A DNA stretch of 64,000 nucleotides from Elymus sibiricus (GCA_039707655.1 CM077668.1:70015086-70079085), one strand, 5' to 3'. Positions 46,040 through 57,996 are shown, counted from the first letter of the stretch. A program made the numbers and translations. The notes: generated from the sequence alone by a model not told the origin.

Positions 46040-46651
46040 TCATTCACAAGGTGCTTTAATTATTTTTCTAGGGAAATGCTCCATACCTTTCTTTAATGGA
46101 AATTGAAATTTTATATTCCCTTCTTTCATGTCAATAACAGCACCAATGGTTCGTAAGAACGGTCTACCAAGTATTATGGGGCAAGAAGAATTGCATTCAT
46201 TGGCAAGTACAATAAAATCAATGGGCACATAGTTTCTATTTGCAAGGATAAGAACATCAGTAATTCTACCCAAAGGCTTTTTAATAGTAGAATCCGCCAA
46301 GTGCAAATTAAGAGAACATTCATCTATATTGGTGAAACCTAGCACATCACATAGAGATTTTGGAATTGTGGAAACGCTAGCACCCAAATCACATAAAGCA
46401 TTGCACTCATAATTTTTAATTTTATCTTTAATGGTGGGTTCCCATTCATCATATAATTTTCTAGGAATTGAAATTTCTAGTTCTAGCTTTTCTTCTAACG
46501 CTTTCAGCATTGCTTCTACGATGTGTTTAGTAAAAGCCTTGTTTTGCTCATAAGCGTTGGGTGAATTTAACATGGATTGTAACAAAGAAATGCACTCAAT
46601 CAAAGAGAAATTATCATAATTAAAATATTTATAATCCAAGAGAGTGGGCAC
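46040..46651 (-). CDS. Aspartic protease region of the Athila-type element
   Basis: The minus-strand frame is open for 203 codons. It has the active-site block CDLGASVSTIPKSL (the DLGAS form usual in Athila proteases), an SLNLHLADSTIKKPLGRI strand region and the ILGRPFLRT flap-end motif, and ends shortly after. The upstream part (YFNYDNFSLIECISLLQSML, ALEEKLELEI) belongs to the gag-protease linker. The annotated Met is only the first in frame: the frame continues upstream and should join gag through a shift near 46660. It would mature gag in the particle. Confidence 0.8.
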   Translation of the reverse strand: MPTLLDYKYFNYDNFSLIECISLLQSMLNSPNAYEQNKAFTKHIVEAMLKALEEKLELEISIPRKLYDEWEPTIKDKIKNYECNALCDLGASVSTIPKSLCDVLGFTNIDECSLNLHLADSTIKKPLGRITDVLILANRNYVPIDFIVLANECNSSCPIILGRPFLRTIGAVIDMKEGNIKFQFPLKKGMEHFPRKIIKAPCE

Positions 46652-46668
46652 ATCGCTATTTAAAGTTT

Positions 46669-48078
46669 TTACCTCTCCAAACCCACTTTTAGTAATTTTT
46701 TCATTAAGAGTTCACCCTCTGAATTATGGGAACGCCTTCTAGCTAAAGTTGACTCTTGTTCAGTCCCCTTTTCATCAAGTTTTATATTGCAAAACAAAGA
46801 ATCAATGGATGAAACACCAATCATTTTAATATCTTCATCATTACTACGATAAAAACCAGGAGGAATCGCTTTTTCTAAAAATTCTCGTTTAGCTTTTAGC
46901 ATGGCAGTTCTTTTCTTACTCTCATCCATGGAGACATATAAAGCTTTAATTGATTCATTAATATCAATTTTAGTTGGAAAAATTTTAGTCTTAAGATTCT
47001 CCACATCATGAATAATTCTATCAATGCTCCTAGACATATCATCAAGTTTACTCAAATTTTCTTCTATCGTAGTGTTGAAAACTTTTTGAGCATTAATAAA
47101 TTATTTAATATTACATTCAAGATCAGAGGGCATCGTATTATTATTATTATAAGAATTACCATAAGGATTGCCATAATTATTAGAGGAATTTACAGGAAAC
47201 GGCCTAGCATTAAAATTACCTCTATAAGCATTATTATTGAAATTGTTTCGCGAGAAAAAATTCACATCTACGGGATCATTATTTTGCTCAATCAAAGTGG
47301 ACAATGGCATATCATTAGGATCAATATGAGCATTTTTACTAGCAACCAATTTCATAATCGCATCAACTTTATCACTCAAAGTACTAATTTCTTCAATAGA
47401 ATTCACCTTTTTACTAGCAGGAGTTCTTTCAGTATGCCATTGTGAATAATTTGCCATAATATTATCAAGCAATTTAGTAGCTTCTCCCAAAGTAATTTCC
47501 ATAAAAGTACCACCCGCGGAGGAGTCTAAAAGATTTTTAGAAACAAAATTCAATCCCGCATAAATTTTTTTGTATGATCATCCATAAATTTAAACCATGA
47601 GTAGGGCAATTTCTTATCATTAATTTCATCCCCTCCCAAGATTGGGCAACATGTTCATGATCAAGTTGCTTAAAATTCATAATTGATTTCTAAGAGAAAT
47701 GATTTTCACGGGAGGAAAATACTTAGTAATAAAAGCATCTTTACACCTATCCCAAGAATCGATACTATTTCATGTTAAAGATGAAAACCAAATTTTTCCA
47801 TGATCTTGCAATGAGAATGGGAATAATTTTAATATCACAATATCATTATCCACATCTTTTTTCTTTTCCATGTCACACAATTCTACGAAAGTGTTAAGAT
47901 GGGATGCAGCATCTTCATTAGGACTACCGGAAAATTGATCTTTCATGACAAGATTTAACAAAGCGGCATTAATATCACAAGTCTCCGCACTAGCAGCGGG
48001 AGGAGCAATCGGAGTACTAATAAAATCATTATTATTAGTATTGGAAAAATCACACAATTTTGTATTTTCTTGAGACAT
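46669..48078 (-). pseudogene. gag of the Athila-type element, broken
   Basis: Starts at the Met at 48078 (MSQENTKLCDFSNTNNNDF). The gag domain is in 48000-47770 (SHLNTFVELCDMEKKKDVDN, KIWFSSL), then a stop. The next pieces are 47553-47101 (GGTFMEITLGEATKLLDNIM, an Asn-rich tail NNYGNPYGNSYNN) with a stop after CNIK, and 47055-46669 (MSKLDDMSRSIDRIIHDVEN, ERRSHNSEGE-like end). The 1-3161 copy matches piece by piece. Several independent stops and shifts make it non-functional. Confidence 0.8.
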
Positions 48079-48262
48079 CGTGACTACGCAAACAAGATAA
48101 CAAGCAAGCAAACAAGCAAACAAGAAAAAGGAAAACGAAAAATATTTTTGTATTTTTGTAAAAACATTTTAGAAGTGGGGGGGATGAAAACGAGAGGCAA
48201 ATAAAATAAATGCAAGGAGATGAGAGTTTATGCAAAGGTACTTGATAGATGTTGATGATGTC

Positions 48263-48280
48263 TCCCCAGCAACGGCGCCA
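48263..48280 (-). promoter_or_regulatory. Primer binding site, tRNA-Asp type
   Basis: The minus strand reads TGGCGCCGTTGCTGGGGA, one mismatch from the complement of plant tRNA-Asp 3' sequence. A second copy is at 41963-41980. Confidence 0.85.
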
Positions 48281-48291
48281 GAAATTCTTCC

Positions 48292-49859
48292 TGCTACTTT
48301 TAGCTTGCGTTGGTATTTTCCCCGAAGAGGAAGGGATGATGCATCACAGTAGAGATAAGTATTTCCCTCAGTTATGAAACCAAGGTTATCGAACCAGTAG
48401 GAGAATCACGCAACACCTCGTTAGCAGCACCTGCACACAAACAACAAATCCTTGCACCCAACGCAAACGAGGGGTTGTCAATCCCTCGGCGGTAAATTGC
48501 AAGATTAAATTGTATGTGATAGATAGATAGATTGAAAAAAATATAAAATAAAATTAAATAAAGAAAAAGGTGCAGCAATATTTTTAGGGTTTTAGTAATA
48601 TGATTTAGATAGACCCGGTGGCCATAGTTTTCACTAGAGGCTTCTCTCAAGAAAATAGCATACGGTGGGTAGACAAATTACTGTTGGGCAATTGATAGAA
48701 AAGCAAATAATTATGACGATATCCAAGGCAATGATCATGTATATAGGCATCACGTCCGAGATAAGTAGACCGACTCCTGCCTGCATCTACTACTATTACT
48801 CCACACATCGACCGCTATCCAGCATGCATCTAGTGTATTAAGTCCATAAAGAACGGAGTAATGCCTTAAGAACGATGACATGATGTAGACAAGATAAACT
48901 CATGCATGAATAAACCCCATCTTTTTACCCTTAATAGAAACGATACATACGTGTCATGTCCCTTTCTATCACTGGAATTGAGCACCGGAAGATCGAACCC
49001 ATTACAAAGCACCTCTTCCCATGGCAAGATAAATCAATCTAGTTGGCCAAACCAAATCAATAGATCAGAGAAGAAATACGAAGCTATAATAATCATGCAT
49101 AAAAGAGTTCAGAGAAAACTCAAATAATATTCATGGATAATCTGATCATAAACTCACAATTCATCGGATCCAAACAAATACACCGCAAAAAGTGATTACA
49201 TCGGATAGAACTCCAAGAACATCGAGGAGAACATTGTATTGAAGATCAAAAAGAGAGAAGAAGCCATCTAGCTACTAACTATGGACCTGAAGGTCTGTGG
49301 TAAACTACTCACGTATCATTGGAAGGGCAGCAAGGTTGATGTAGAGCCCGTCCGTGATCGATCCCCCCTCCGGCGGAGTACCGGAGAAGGCCTCCAGATG
49401 GGATATCTCGAGAACAGAAACTTGCGGCGGCGGAAAAAGTATTTCGTAGACTCCCCTGAGGGTTTCTAATTTTTTTGGAATTTATAGTGGTGGAATTAGG
49501 TCAAACGGAGCTCTGTGGGCCCCACGAGGTACCAGGGCATGCATGCCCCCCCCCCCAGGCGCGCCCTGGTGCCTCGTGGGCACCCCATGGGGCTTCTGGC
49601 CTTCTCCCGAAGCTTCTAATGTTTATATTGTCTAGAAAAAATTCTCCAAAGAGTTTCGTGGCATTTGGACTTCGTTTGGTATTGTTTTTATGTAAAACAA
49701 AAATAGGGCAGAAAACAACAACTGGCACTGGGCACTAGGTTAATAGGCTAGTCTCTAAAAATGATATATAATTGCTGTAAATGTATATAAAAACATCCAA
49801 GATTGATAATATAACAGCATGGAACAATGAAAAATTATAGATACGTTGGAGACGTATCA
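48292..49859 (-). repeat. 5' LTR of the Athila-type element
   Basis: 1568 bp; minus strand TGATACGTCTCCAACG... to ...AGTAGCA. Flanked on the outer side by TSD TGGGT. Confidence 0.93.
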
Positions 49860-49864
49860 TGGGT

Positions 49865-50292
49865 GCCCTTCGCGTGGTCGTGGTCGATGAGATCTGACTT
49901 GGCAGCTGAGGATCCCGAGCCACCGCCGTAGAAAGTGTCCTTCAGAAATGACATAATGGTTTGATGGCGTACAAGGATTGCAAATCCTTGACCGCGAGGT
50001 GGAGGAGATCAGCGGCGGGGCCTTCGAAGAAATCGACGGCGGTTGAACCAGAGGTGTTGGGGATGGACCACTTAACCTGTGACATGGCTCGCGTGAAGCC
50101 TTCGCTGTCGACGAGTTTGATGTTGTAGCCGGTTGTCCTGAGATTCAGTAATACGTGACCCCACTGACGTGAAGCCTTTGCCATGGCGACGTAGTCAACG
50201 TCCTCGCCGGCTTCCGCGGCGAAGTGTTCCTTCGGGATCGACAGGTCGGCACGAACGGCGGCCACTCCGACATCGTCCGGCGGAGAGGCCAT
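49865..50292 (-). pseudogene. Unknown gene in CACTA 2, first part (interrupted by the Athila element)
   Basis: Starts MASPPDDVGVAAVRADLSIP at the Met at 50292 and stays open for about 110 codons (AMAKASRQWGHVLLNLR, STAVDFFEGPAADLLHL), then shifts frame near 49960. The next frame (IMSFLKDTFYGGGSGSS) continues to the insertion and then, after one TSD copy, to the stop at 41749. I do not recognise a family. High GC and a clean start suggest a first exon of a gene carried by the CACTA element. The shift and the insertion make it a pseudogene; whether it once joined the B3-like exons downstream is open. Confidence 0.5.
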
Positions 50293-53133
50293 GATAGACC
50301 TCCTTTTGGCCGTACGCTCCTTGGGCTCCCCGGGATATGTGGTCGGGCTTAGGCTACGACTCTCTATAGTAGGGGATGGCGATCTGGGGGGAGGGACATC
50401 GCAGGCCTCATCTAAATAGTTAGGGCGGCGAGGATATGGGAATCGGTGGGTAACCTGAACTTATCTAAGCTAGGAGGCATGGGCAGACTGGCAGGGGTTG
50501 GTCGTGGTGGCGGCGGCGGCTTCGGCAGCGGTGGCGAGCTACGGTTCGGGCGGGGGGGTGTAGACTATGGATGGGGCGGGGTTAGGGCGGGTGGTGTTTG
50601 AGGATATGCCACGGCTACTGAAAATTTTAGTAATGGTGGGTGGAGTTGGTGGTGGACGAGGAAGGGCGACGGTTCAAATGCCTCGGCTACTGGAATTTTA
50701 CTATGAGGTCGGTGGTGGAGGAGTGAGGGCGACGGTTGAAATACCACGGCAACTAAAATTTGGGTAAAGGAAATGATGCGGGGCAGGAGCAACCAGATCG
50801 CACACGGTCCAAACATAATAATTGTGTATGATAATAAGGAAAAGCAGCGGAACCACCAATTTTTGCATCGCTCAAGGCGGGTAGCTTTTTTTTGAGATTT
50901 CTAGCTAGCTGGTTTATCGCACACAGTTCGTCCTAATTTTCAGACGCATACGTGGAATTCATCCTAAATATCGTGTACACATTACCCCTTCACCCTTGCT
51001 GGCGCTTGCGAAGTCGTGGCGATTTTACAGAGCACGAGCTTCACACACGGTTAAGCCAGTGCACCCGTGTCCGTTGCGCATACGTTCACACACAGTTTTT
51101 CATCCGAGGCGTCTGCTATTTTATATAGCACCATTTGGCAACAAAAAAATGCGAGAGAGGATAAGAACACAACCACAATAGCATGTGGCCCAAATATATA
51201 TGTATGAAAAGGGTGGTGTGTGATGTTCAAATTCCCAATGCACAACTTTGACGTGCGGGCCCACGGGTGGACGCGTCGTCGAAGATCAGGTGAGAGGGGC
51301 CAGAAGACAACAACCACCTGGAAGTGGCCAAATATATGTAGGAATAAAGGGTGTGATGTTTAAATACACAATGCACAACTTTGATGTGGCACCTCCCTCG
51401 CAAACCGGAAAGCCCCCTTTGATATCAATAATGACAGGTTAAGGTCGTAGCTAGGTGCCTGCTCCACCCCCACTTCATGTCGGTGGGACGCATGCACGTA
51501 CCATACTTTGGTCGAACATGCATGCATGTCACCATGACCTACCATAAGATGGACCAAGTGAATCTATCTTGGCCAAACAACCACTGTCGTTGTCTGCCAA
51601 AAAGGGATATAATAGACCGCTCGGGCCCATAGATTGGACCATCACCGTAAACCACACGAGAGGGGCCACAAAACCAGCACCACCTGCATGGGGCCCAAAT
51701 TGATGTACGTTGGAAGGGTGATGTGTTTTAAATACCCAATAATGTACAATTTTGATGTGGCGCCTACCTCACAAAATGGACAACCCCCATGAAAGGTAGG
51801 TAGTAATTAAGGACGACGTCGATGTATGTAGGGTGTCGATCCAACCCACCATTTCGAGCGCATGGGAGGGAATCCTGAGAACGCATGATCTCAAACTTTG
51901 CTCGGACATGTCACCATGACCCGCGGTAACATGAATCAGGAGGTATCCATTCATGGCCAAACCCCCTCGTTGTTGGCCAAAGGGATGATATATACAGACC
52001 AGGCCCACAGATAGGCGTGTCATTGAAAACCGCACATGGGAGATGGGGTCGATTAGAAGACCCTATACCCTGCATGCGACCCAAATATATGTATATATGG
52101 GTGGTGTGTGATGTGATCAAATTCCCAGAGCACAACTTCGATGGGGCACCAGCTACATTACAAACCGAACACCATACCCCGAGGAAGCCACGTTACGTAT
52201 GATGTCGGTTCCCCAACTTCGAGCCGGCGGGAGGGAATCAAACAAATGTTCCCCAACTAAATTTGGTCTGACATGTTGTGACCTATACAAAGAGGAACCC
52301 GTCATGGTTAAACCCTGCTCGTACGTTGTGGGTCAAAGGATAGAACATGCGGGCCCACAGATCTCGAACATTGTGGGCCAAAGGATAGAACGTGGTGGGC
52401 CCACAGATCAATCTCGATCATTCTCTGATTTTTCAAAACAACAAATAACAAAAAATATCATTCTCCAAAATAGAACGTGGCGGGCCCATAGATCAATCTC
52501 GATCATTCTCCGATTTTTCAAAACAACAAATAACAAAAAACATCATTCTCCAAATTAGAACGTGGCGGGCCCACAGATCAATCTCACGATCATTCTCCGA
52601 TTTTTCAAAACAACAAATAACAAAAAACATCATTCTCGGAATTTTCAAAACAAGGATCTCAAGGTTTATTTAATCGACATGATAGGTCACTATAGACACA
52701 TTTAGATGCTAAATGTCTGTAATGACCGTATCATGGCGCTTAAATGAAGCTTGAGATATAGAAACTTCCCACCCGATGACCCATCCTTAGACTGCTCCAG
52801 CCCCAAGCTTACTTAACTTGTGCATTCTATTTGACTAGGCTAGTGGATGGGAAGCTGCCCCTTGCTGATAAGAGTTGCCACCTCGCGTTTAAGGTGTTTA
52901 CCGATGGTCATCGTGTGGGACCTACTCCTTACTATCACACACATTTGTGCTTTTAGAAACTGTGTGCAATCTTTACATACCGGACCACTTCCATTCAAAC
53001 TTACATTATTTTTTTACTACTTAAAACTAGCCGGAAGAAGCAAAAGCTTTGCATTTTCATTAATTAGGAACAAGATAGTTGCCCAGTTAATTGCGAAAAA
53101 CTGGGCGAAAACCGATACAAACATGGCCTAAAC
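50293..53133. other. CACTA 2 interior, repeats, no confident gene
   Basis: 50293-50350 is the region upstream of the start codon. 50560-50820 is GC-rich with repeated GAGGGCGACGGTT(C/G) text. 51177-52200 holds about four diverged copies of a ~150-bp block (CCCAAATATATGTA, GCACAACTTTGATGTGGC) spaced up to ~380 bases apart. 52386-52640 is a tandem repeat listed separately. 52900-52980 has the AAACTGTGTGC motif typical of the element's subterminal parts. Confidence 0.5.
52386..52640. repeat. Three 85-bp tandem repeats
   Basis: Units start TAGAACGTGG at 52386, 52471 and 52556 and include CGGGCCCA(C/T)AGATCAAT and TTTTTCAAAACAACAAATA. The units are nearly identical, so the expansion is recent. 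Confidence 0.9.
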
Positions 53134-53311
53134 CTACGGGAACTCTTGGGTGAGCATGAATTGGTATAGGCCTTCGTCCACGCGTCTGATACGCTCGCGG
53201 AACTGATGTACCACAATATCGATCACAGCTCAGGATATTTCATCGGCGACGGTCGATTCCAAGCCACGACGAGTATTTTGCTCTGCTTTGTCGTTGGCGG
53301 CACCTGGGGGG
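53134..53311 (-). pseudogene. C-terminal exon of an unknown gene in CACTA 2, cut by the chromovirus
   Basis: The minus-strand frame from the insertion edge encodes AANDKAEQNTRRGLESTVAD, a TGA where an Arg codon is likely, then VIDIVVHQFRERIRRVDEGL and YQFMLTQEFP ending at TAG (53136-53134). The continuous frame after the single TGA and the natural-looking C-terminus suggest a real exon. No family is recognised. The chromovirus inserted within it or its intron. Confidence 0.4.
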
Positions 53312-56300
53312 TGTGACACCCTGGTTTTGACCACTTTTTCGTTTCAAATATTTTGCTGGTTTTATTTGCTTTTTGGATGGATTTCAAAAACAATTCATTG
53401 ATTATGGACTTGAGGGTTCCTTGAATCTTCCTCTAAGTGATCCAAAACCCTGAACACCTTGCCAATATTTGGTTTCATCCCCTCTGGACCCAAACCCTAA
53501 TTTTTTATTTCTCAGAATAATTTATTTTCTTCCCTGATAATACTCATTCTCACTATGGGTTGTGAAGCAACCTATAGTTCTGTTGATCAGAAAAATCCCA
53601 AATTAATACCCCATCTTCTTGAGATCATCTACTTCCACAATCTCCAAGAATATTTCATTGCCCAGTACAAAATTTTGTCTAGAATATTTCTTTTACCTTC
53701 TAGACAGAATTGGTCCTTTGTGAAGCAACCTATATTTCCATAACTCGGAAAATTCCCAAATAATTCTCTGAGATACTAGGGGTTATAACTTTCCACAATA
53801 TCCAAAAGTCTCACCTAGCCCAGTTCAATTTTTCAGCAATAATATTCTGACAAGCTTCTGGTCATTTCAAACCCTTGTGAAGGAAGTACCAGCCAGAGGT
53901 ATCCATTTGGTCTGAAATTTTTATGGCATATTCTCACTACCAAATAACCTCCCAATACCAAATTTCAGTCTCAGCAGAGCATCCATGTGAGTGCATCTTC
54001 CTCAGCAAGTTTCTGGACCAGAATGTGGTTTACATAGGAACCATGTTCAAAACTTTGCAAAAGATGCTCAAATTTTCCCAGCTTGTAGTCTTTCCTACCT
54101 AGAACACTCCAGGCAAATCCTTTGGCTCCATCCCCAACTCATCTCTCTTCTGGATCCCACCCAAGTTTCTGCTCAGAAACTATTGCGGATGCTACCCTTC
54201 AGCTCCGAATGTATCTGGTTGATTCAGTGGCACGGGGAGACTACCAGACCCAGGGTCGACGTACCAGACACGGTCTGGCAGGCCAACTCGCGCCATGTGC
54301 ACCAAGGCACGCGGTGACCACGTGGCTGGCGCTGCCAAACACGCGCTCTGGGCGCCGCCAGGCTCGGGTCTCGTGGGAGGCCGACGACCGCATCGCCGTA
54401 CGTTGTCCGCTTGCACCGACGACCTCTCCACCGTCCATGTAGCCGCTCTAGAGCCATCTCCCTCGCCAGCAGCGAGCTCACCGAATACGGCCACTGTGCG
54501 CCACGGGCGGCACAGTGGCAGTACGGCAGCCGCGCTGGCTGTCTTCTTTCCCCCGAGCTGTTGTCTCATGCAATAACTCCCCTGACCTCCTAAATCACTT
54601 CACCCCACCTAGCGACGGCCAGCTCGCCGTCCTCTCCTCGGCAGCAAATTCATGGCGGCATTCGGCCACGACCGACCCCGCTCGCCTATAAATAGCGGTG
54701 CCCGGCTCGACTTCGCTCCTCACCCCACTCCATCCACCTCCTATCGACCACCAGAGCACCGGGGCAAGGCCGGGGTGGCCTCTAGCCTCGGATCAAACCG
54801 CGGCAGCGCCGCACGGCCGCAGTAGCCACCCACCACCTCCGACCACTCCCAGCTTCGCCTGAGCCCACCGTTGAGCTCTCCAAGTCCTCCTGGTCCTCCC
54901 TGACCTCTTCCCCAACCAAAATTCTTCCTGAGTCACCATCTTCGACGACACCCGAAAGCAGCCGCCGCCGGAGAGGATGGGGGTGACGCCGTTAGGCCAT
55001 ATCTGGATAAGCTGCGGGTACGGGGAGAGTCGCCGTCATCCGCTCGATCCATCCCCGCCGTTCCCCGAGCTCACCGCCGTCTCTATCGCTGGTGCTCGCC
55101 GTCGGTGAGCCACCTGCCTCTGTTCCTCTCTCCCTCTCTCTGTTTAAACCCAGCCTAACCCCACCTGTCAGTGACTCCGCCCGCGCGCCCGAAGCGGTAT
55201 AAGTGAAGACGCATTCTGAGAATACGCCTTCGACGTGGCCACTGGAGGATTTTCTGATTTTCTGTTTTTTGGTTATTTATTCAAGTTTGACCAGGAACTT
55301 TGACCAGCCATTACTTTTGGCAACAGTTTTGTATTGAGCCCCTTTATTTTCTGGCCAAATTTGGTATTTTTCCCATGTGCACAGAATTTTTGGTCAACAA
55401 AAAGGCTCTATGTGACATTTTCTTTTGCTATTTAAAAATACTTTCAGAAGGAAATTGCTTTGGATTTGAAGACCAGGAGTTTGTTGACAACCCACTTGAG
55501 CAAAGCAAGCCACATCATCCATTGCATAAGGCATTGCAATAGTATTGGCTTCATAGTAGATTATTTTGCATTAAATTCAATTTAAATATGCCATATTTCA
55601 TATTGTTTGATATATTGCAGTAACCCTGCCATGCTAGTTCATTTGTCCAGCATAATTAATATGACAAGCAACTTTACTTGTTAAATATAACTCTGATGGT
55701 TGATCAAGTACCACCGACCCGGACTTACCCGTGCAGCCACATCTGCCAGAATGGGACGGCCTTGACTTTGTCTGACCGCGTGCTCTTTTACCGGTACCAC
55801 CAAAGAGGGAAGGTTATGCGTGCGTGCTGCCCTGATCAGGTAGACGACGATAACCTTGTGAGCCCAAGTTGAGTTATTTGCCAGCGTCCCCGTTTGGGAC
55901 AGTTTAGTTTGGCCATGACGGTGGTAGGTGTCAGGAGTGACACAGGGGCCACCCAAGGCATGACCCGAACGGGGAGTGAATGTCGGTGGTACAGTAGAGG
56001 AGTCACGGGTTAGACAAGTTTCGTTGGACGAATGTTCTTGGTGTGGGAAAAGTGTGCAACCTCTGCAGAGTGTAAAAACCTATTCGAATAGCCGCGTCCA
56101 CGGTATTGGACACAGTCTGCACTAGGTCACACTGTGTGGTTAGCCATAATAATGATGGAAGAACTCGTCTTAAACTCAGATGTGATCTGTGGATCACCAG
56201 TGTTAAGGAGTCATGATATGAACCCGGTGGAGAGTAAGTTGATAACCGGTAACAGTAAGTTGAGCATTCCAATGCATGAGTATTTTCTGAACATTTAATC

Positions 56301-56737
56301 TAGTCATTGCCATGCTGTTGTTTGCTGCACTGTTTTGGTTGCTGTGAGCTTGAGAGTACATTCCAAGTACTCACCTGGCGTATCATGCCAGATGCAGGAG
56401 AAGCCGAGGATGAAGATCCCGAAGGTTCGTGCTATGGTAACTAGGTCGTGTCCCAGCAGTGTCCCTATGGGATGGAGTGTCCCACCCGATGTTCCGCTAC
56501 GTTGGAATATTTCTGCTAGTATGGAGGCCCTAGAGATGTTTCTTAAATAATGTAGATACTGTCATAGCACGAGCCGTGCTCCTGGCCTCACCACCTTATG
56601 TAATCTAAAAGCTTGTACCTGTATTATATCAATAAAGATCAGTTCTGTTCTGTTCCAAGTTGTTGTGTGTTTCCAGAAGACATGATCTCTAGGTTGGGAA
56701 CACAAGGTAAACCGGTCCTCTAAGCCGGGGTGCCACA
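53312..56737 (+). repeat. 5' LTR of the chromovirus (3426 bp)
   Basis: TATA box CCTATAAATAG at 54685-54695, followed by a GC-rich, CT-rich leader (54700-55150). AATAAAG at about 56630 is a likely polyadenylation signal. Overlapping frames on both strands at 54120-54590 are a composition effect. The block at 56080-56091 (CTATTCGAATAG) is shared with the solo LTR at 34423-38525. Confidence 0.9.
54687..54695 (+). promoter_or_regulatory. TATA box of the chromovirus LTR
   Basis: TATAAATAG in a GC-rich setting, followed by pyrimidine-rich sequence. Placed as expected for the U3/R border of a long LTR. Confidence 0.7.
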
Positions 56738-56742
56738 ACGCT

Positions 56743-56754
56743 TGGTATCAGAGC
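56743..56754 (+). promoter_or_regulatory. Primer binding site, initiator Met tRNA type
   Basis: TGGTATCAGAGC, the standard plant initiator-Met primer binding site core, five bases after the LTR end. Confidence 0.92.
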
Positions 56755-56905
56755 CGTGCTGACTGTAGGACACCCTAGTTAACCCTGCACTAGAATCTCG
56801 TTTAGCATAGAGTTTTGGTGTGTGTTTGGCTTGATGCATTTGCTTGTTGCATAGCATGCATCTCGATTCATTTGTTTTACTAACCGCTGGTCCGATGAGT
56901 GTAGA

Positions 56906-57741
56906 TGGCACCGGTTCCGTACCACTACAACCATGAACCGGCACCGTTCACTTTTCCGATACTGCTTCGCAGCGTCTGGCTTTGACTTTATCCCAACAGC
57001 GAAGACCCAGTGTATCAGGTGTTCCGAGAGGAGCTTGCAGATTCAGTGTATGAGTACCACGCTGAGGCTTCCCTTACTGCGAGTTCGGAGATCGGCAGCT
57101 ACTCCCGCTCTTCCAAGGGCGGAACTGCTTCTACTCCTGATCTGACGATTCAGTTTGCTACGATGGAGGCTCTTACAAACTTGCGCTTCCGTGAGGTCGA
57201 GATGCAGACACACCCAGGTTTCTTTCACTACCCCACACTGTCGCCTACGATAGGGCGAGTCCTCTTTGCGCCTGTTGATCCAGCGAGTGATCGTGTGACT
57301 GGTGTTTTATCTCGTTATCTGAATGCCAGTTATCGTATGATCATCTCCTTGGCTAAGGAGCTGTCCTGTGCCCAAGAGGCACTTGCAGCTGCTACTACCA
57401 CACAGTCTCCTCCTCCTCCTGCGTTCTCACCTATGTATACACCGCCTATTCCACCACCGCGTATGCCTAAGACTCCTTCTAGCTTGTTCGGACAGCCAGG
57501 CACTTTGTCTGGTATCCGACGTGAGACCCCCGCTGAGTGGGCCTCGCTGCTAGCCAATCCAGCTGCTCCGATGCTGAGGCGTCGTGCTTCTTCTTCCTCG
57601 GAGGGTGAACCCTCCCGTCAGCGTCGTCATGTTTCCTTTGATCCGGAGGACGTGATTCACATCATCGGTTCTGATTCCGAGACAGGATCAGACGACGAGG
57701 AGTCTTCAGTCTACCAGTGTCCGTGCCACCCACGCTACTAG
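56906..57741 (+). pseudogene. Extra ORF between the primer binding site and gag
   Basis: An ATG at 56906 (MAPVPYHYNHEPAPFTF) opens a frame that stops after 26 codons. From about 56986 another frame (EDPVYQVFREELADSVYEYH) runs open to 57741. It includes a globular-looking part (ALTNLRFREVEMQTHPGFFH, SDRVTGVLSRYLNASYRMII), a Pro-rich segment (57400-57470) and a basic then acidic C-terminus (RRRASSSSEGEP, IIGSDSETGSDDEES). No family recognised. One shift near 56980 breaks the start. I infer an element-encoded accessory protein of unknown role, separate from gag. Confidence 0.55.
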
Positions 57742-57996
57742 AGTGGAGGTTCAGCATGTCTATGCATCGTAGCATCTTTGCATATGTCAACTGCCGTATG
57801 AGCAGTACCAGCCATGATATTCTCCTACTAGTTTGCCATGTATCATGTTGGGTTGCCTTGTATAATTATGTTGCTCATCCTGCTTTCCCTTTGATTTTGT
57901 TTTTCCTTGATTTTGTTTCCTTGGTGTCCCATTGTCGTATTTCACCTATGGATGTTGCTCATAAATTCGGTGTTTTGCAATGGGAATGGATATAGG

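Larger units (their letters stand above)
41854..49859 (-). mobile_element. Athila-type LTR retrotransposon, gag-protease only, TSD TGGGT
   Basis: TGGGT stands at 41849-41853 and 49860-49864. On minus: 5' LTR 49859-48292, primer binding site 48280-48263, leader, gag, protease, a 2.5 kb non-coding 3' part, polypurine tract, 3' LTR 43553-41992. After these comes an extra piece (41991-41854) made of primer binding site, about 115 bases of leader, and finally the last 11 bases of an LTR. The interior has no RT, RNase H or integrase, so it is non-autonomous by design or by deletion. It is the same family as 1-3161. The LTRs differ by roughly 2-3% over the first 430 bases that I compared. Confidence 0.9.
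39208..53311. mobile_element. Second CACTA transposon, left end and interior (right end not in window)
   Basis: Begins CACTGGTACAACGAGC after the array text TTTCA. In unit D the array continues AAAGTAC after the same point, so the 3-bp target is TCA. Subterminal short repeats follow (ACGTTTGCGATGC, CACACGTTT; 39440-39860). Related motifs (CACACGGTTAAG, CACACACAGTTTTTC, AAACTGTGTGC) occur at 50930-51100 and 52950. The interior holds a B3-like gene and other minus-strand reading frames. It is split by the Athila-type element at 41854-49859 and by the chromovirus from 53312. No CACTA transposase motif is seen in this part, so it may lie to the right. Confidence 0.72.

Noticed and set aside
54122..54593. 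Overlapping frames on both strands in the chromovirus LTR
   Set aside because: GC-rich LTR sequence just before the TATA box; no domain and the frames shadow each other.
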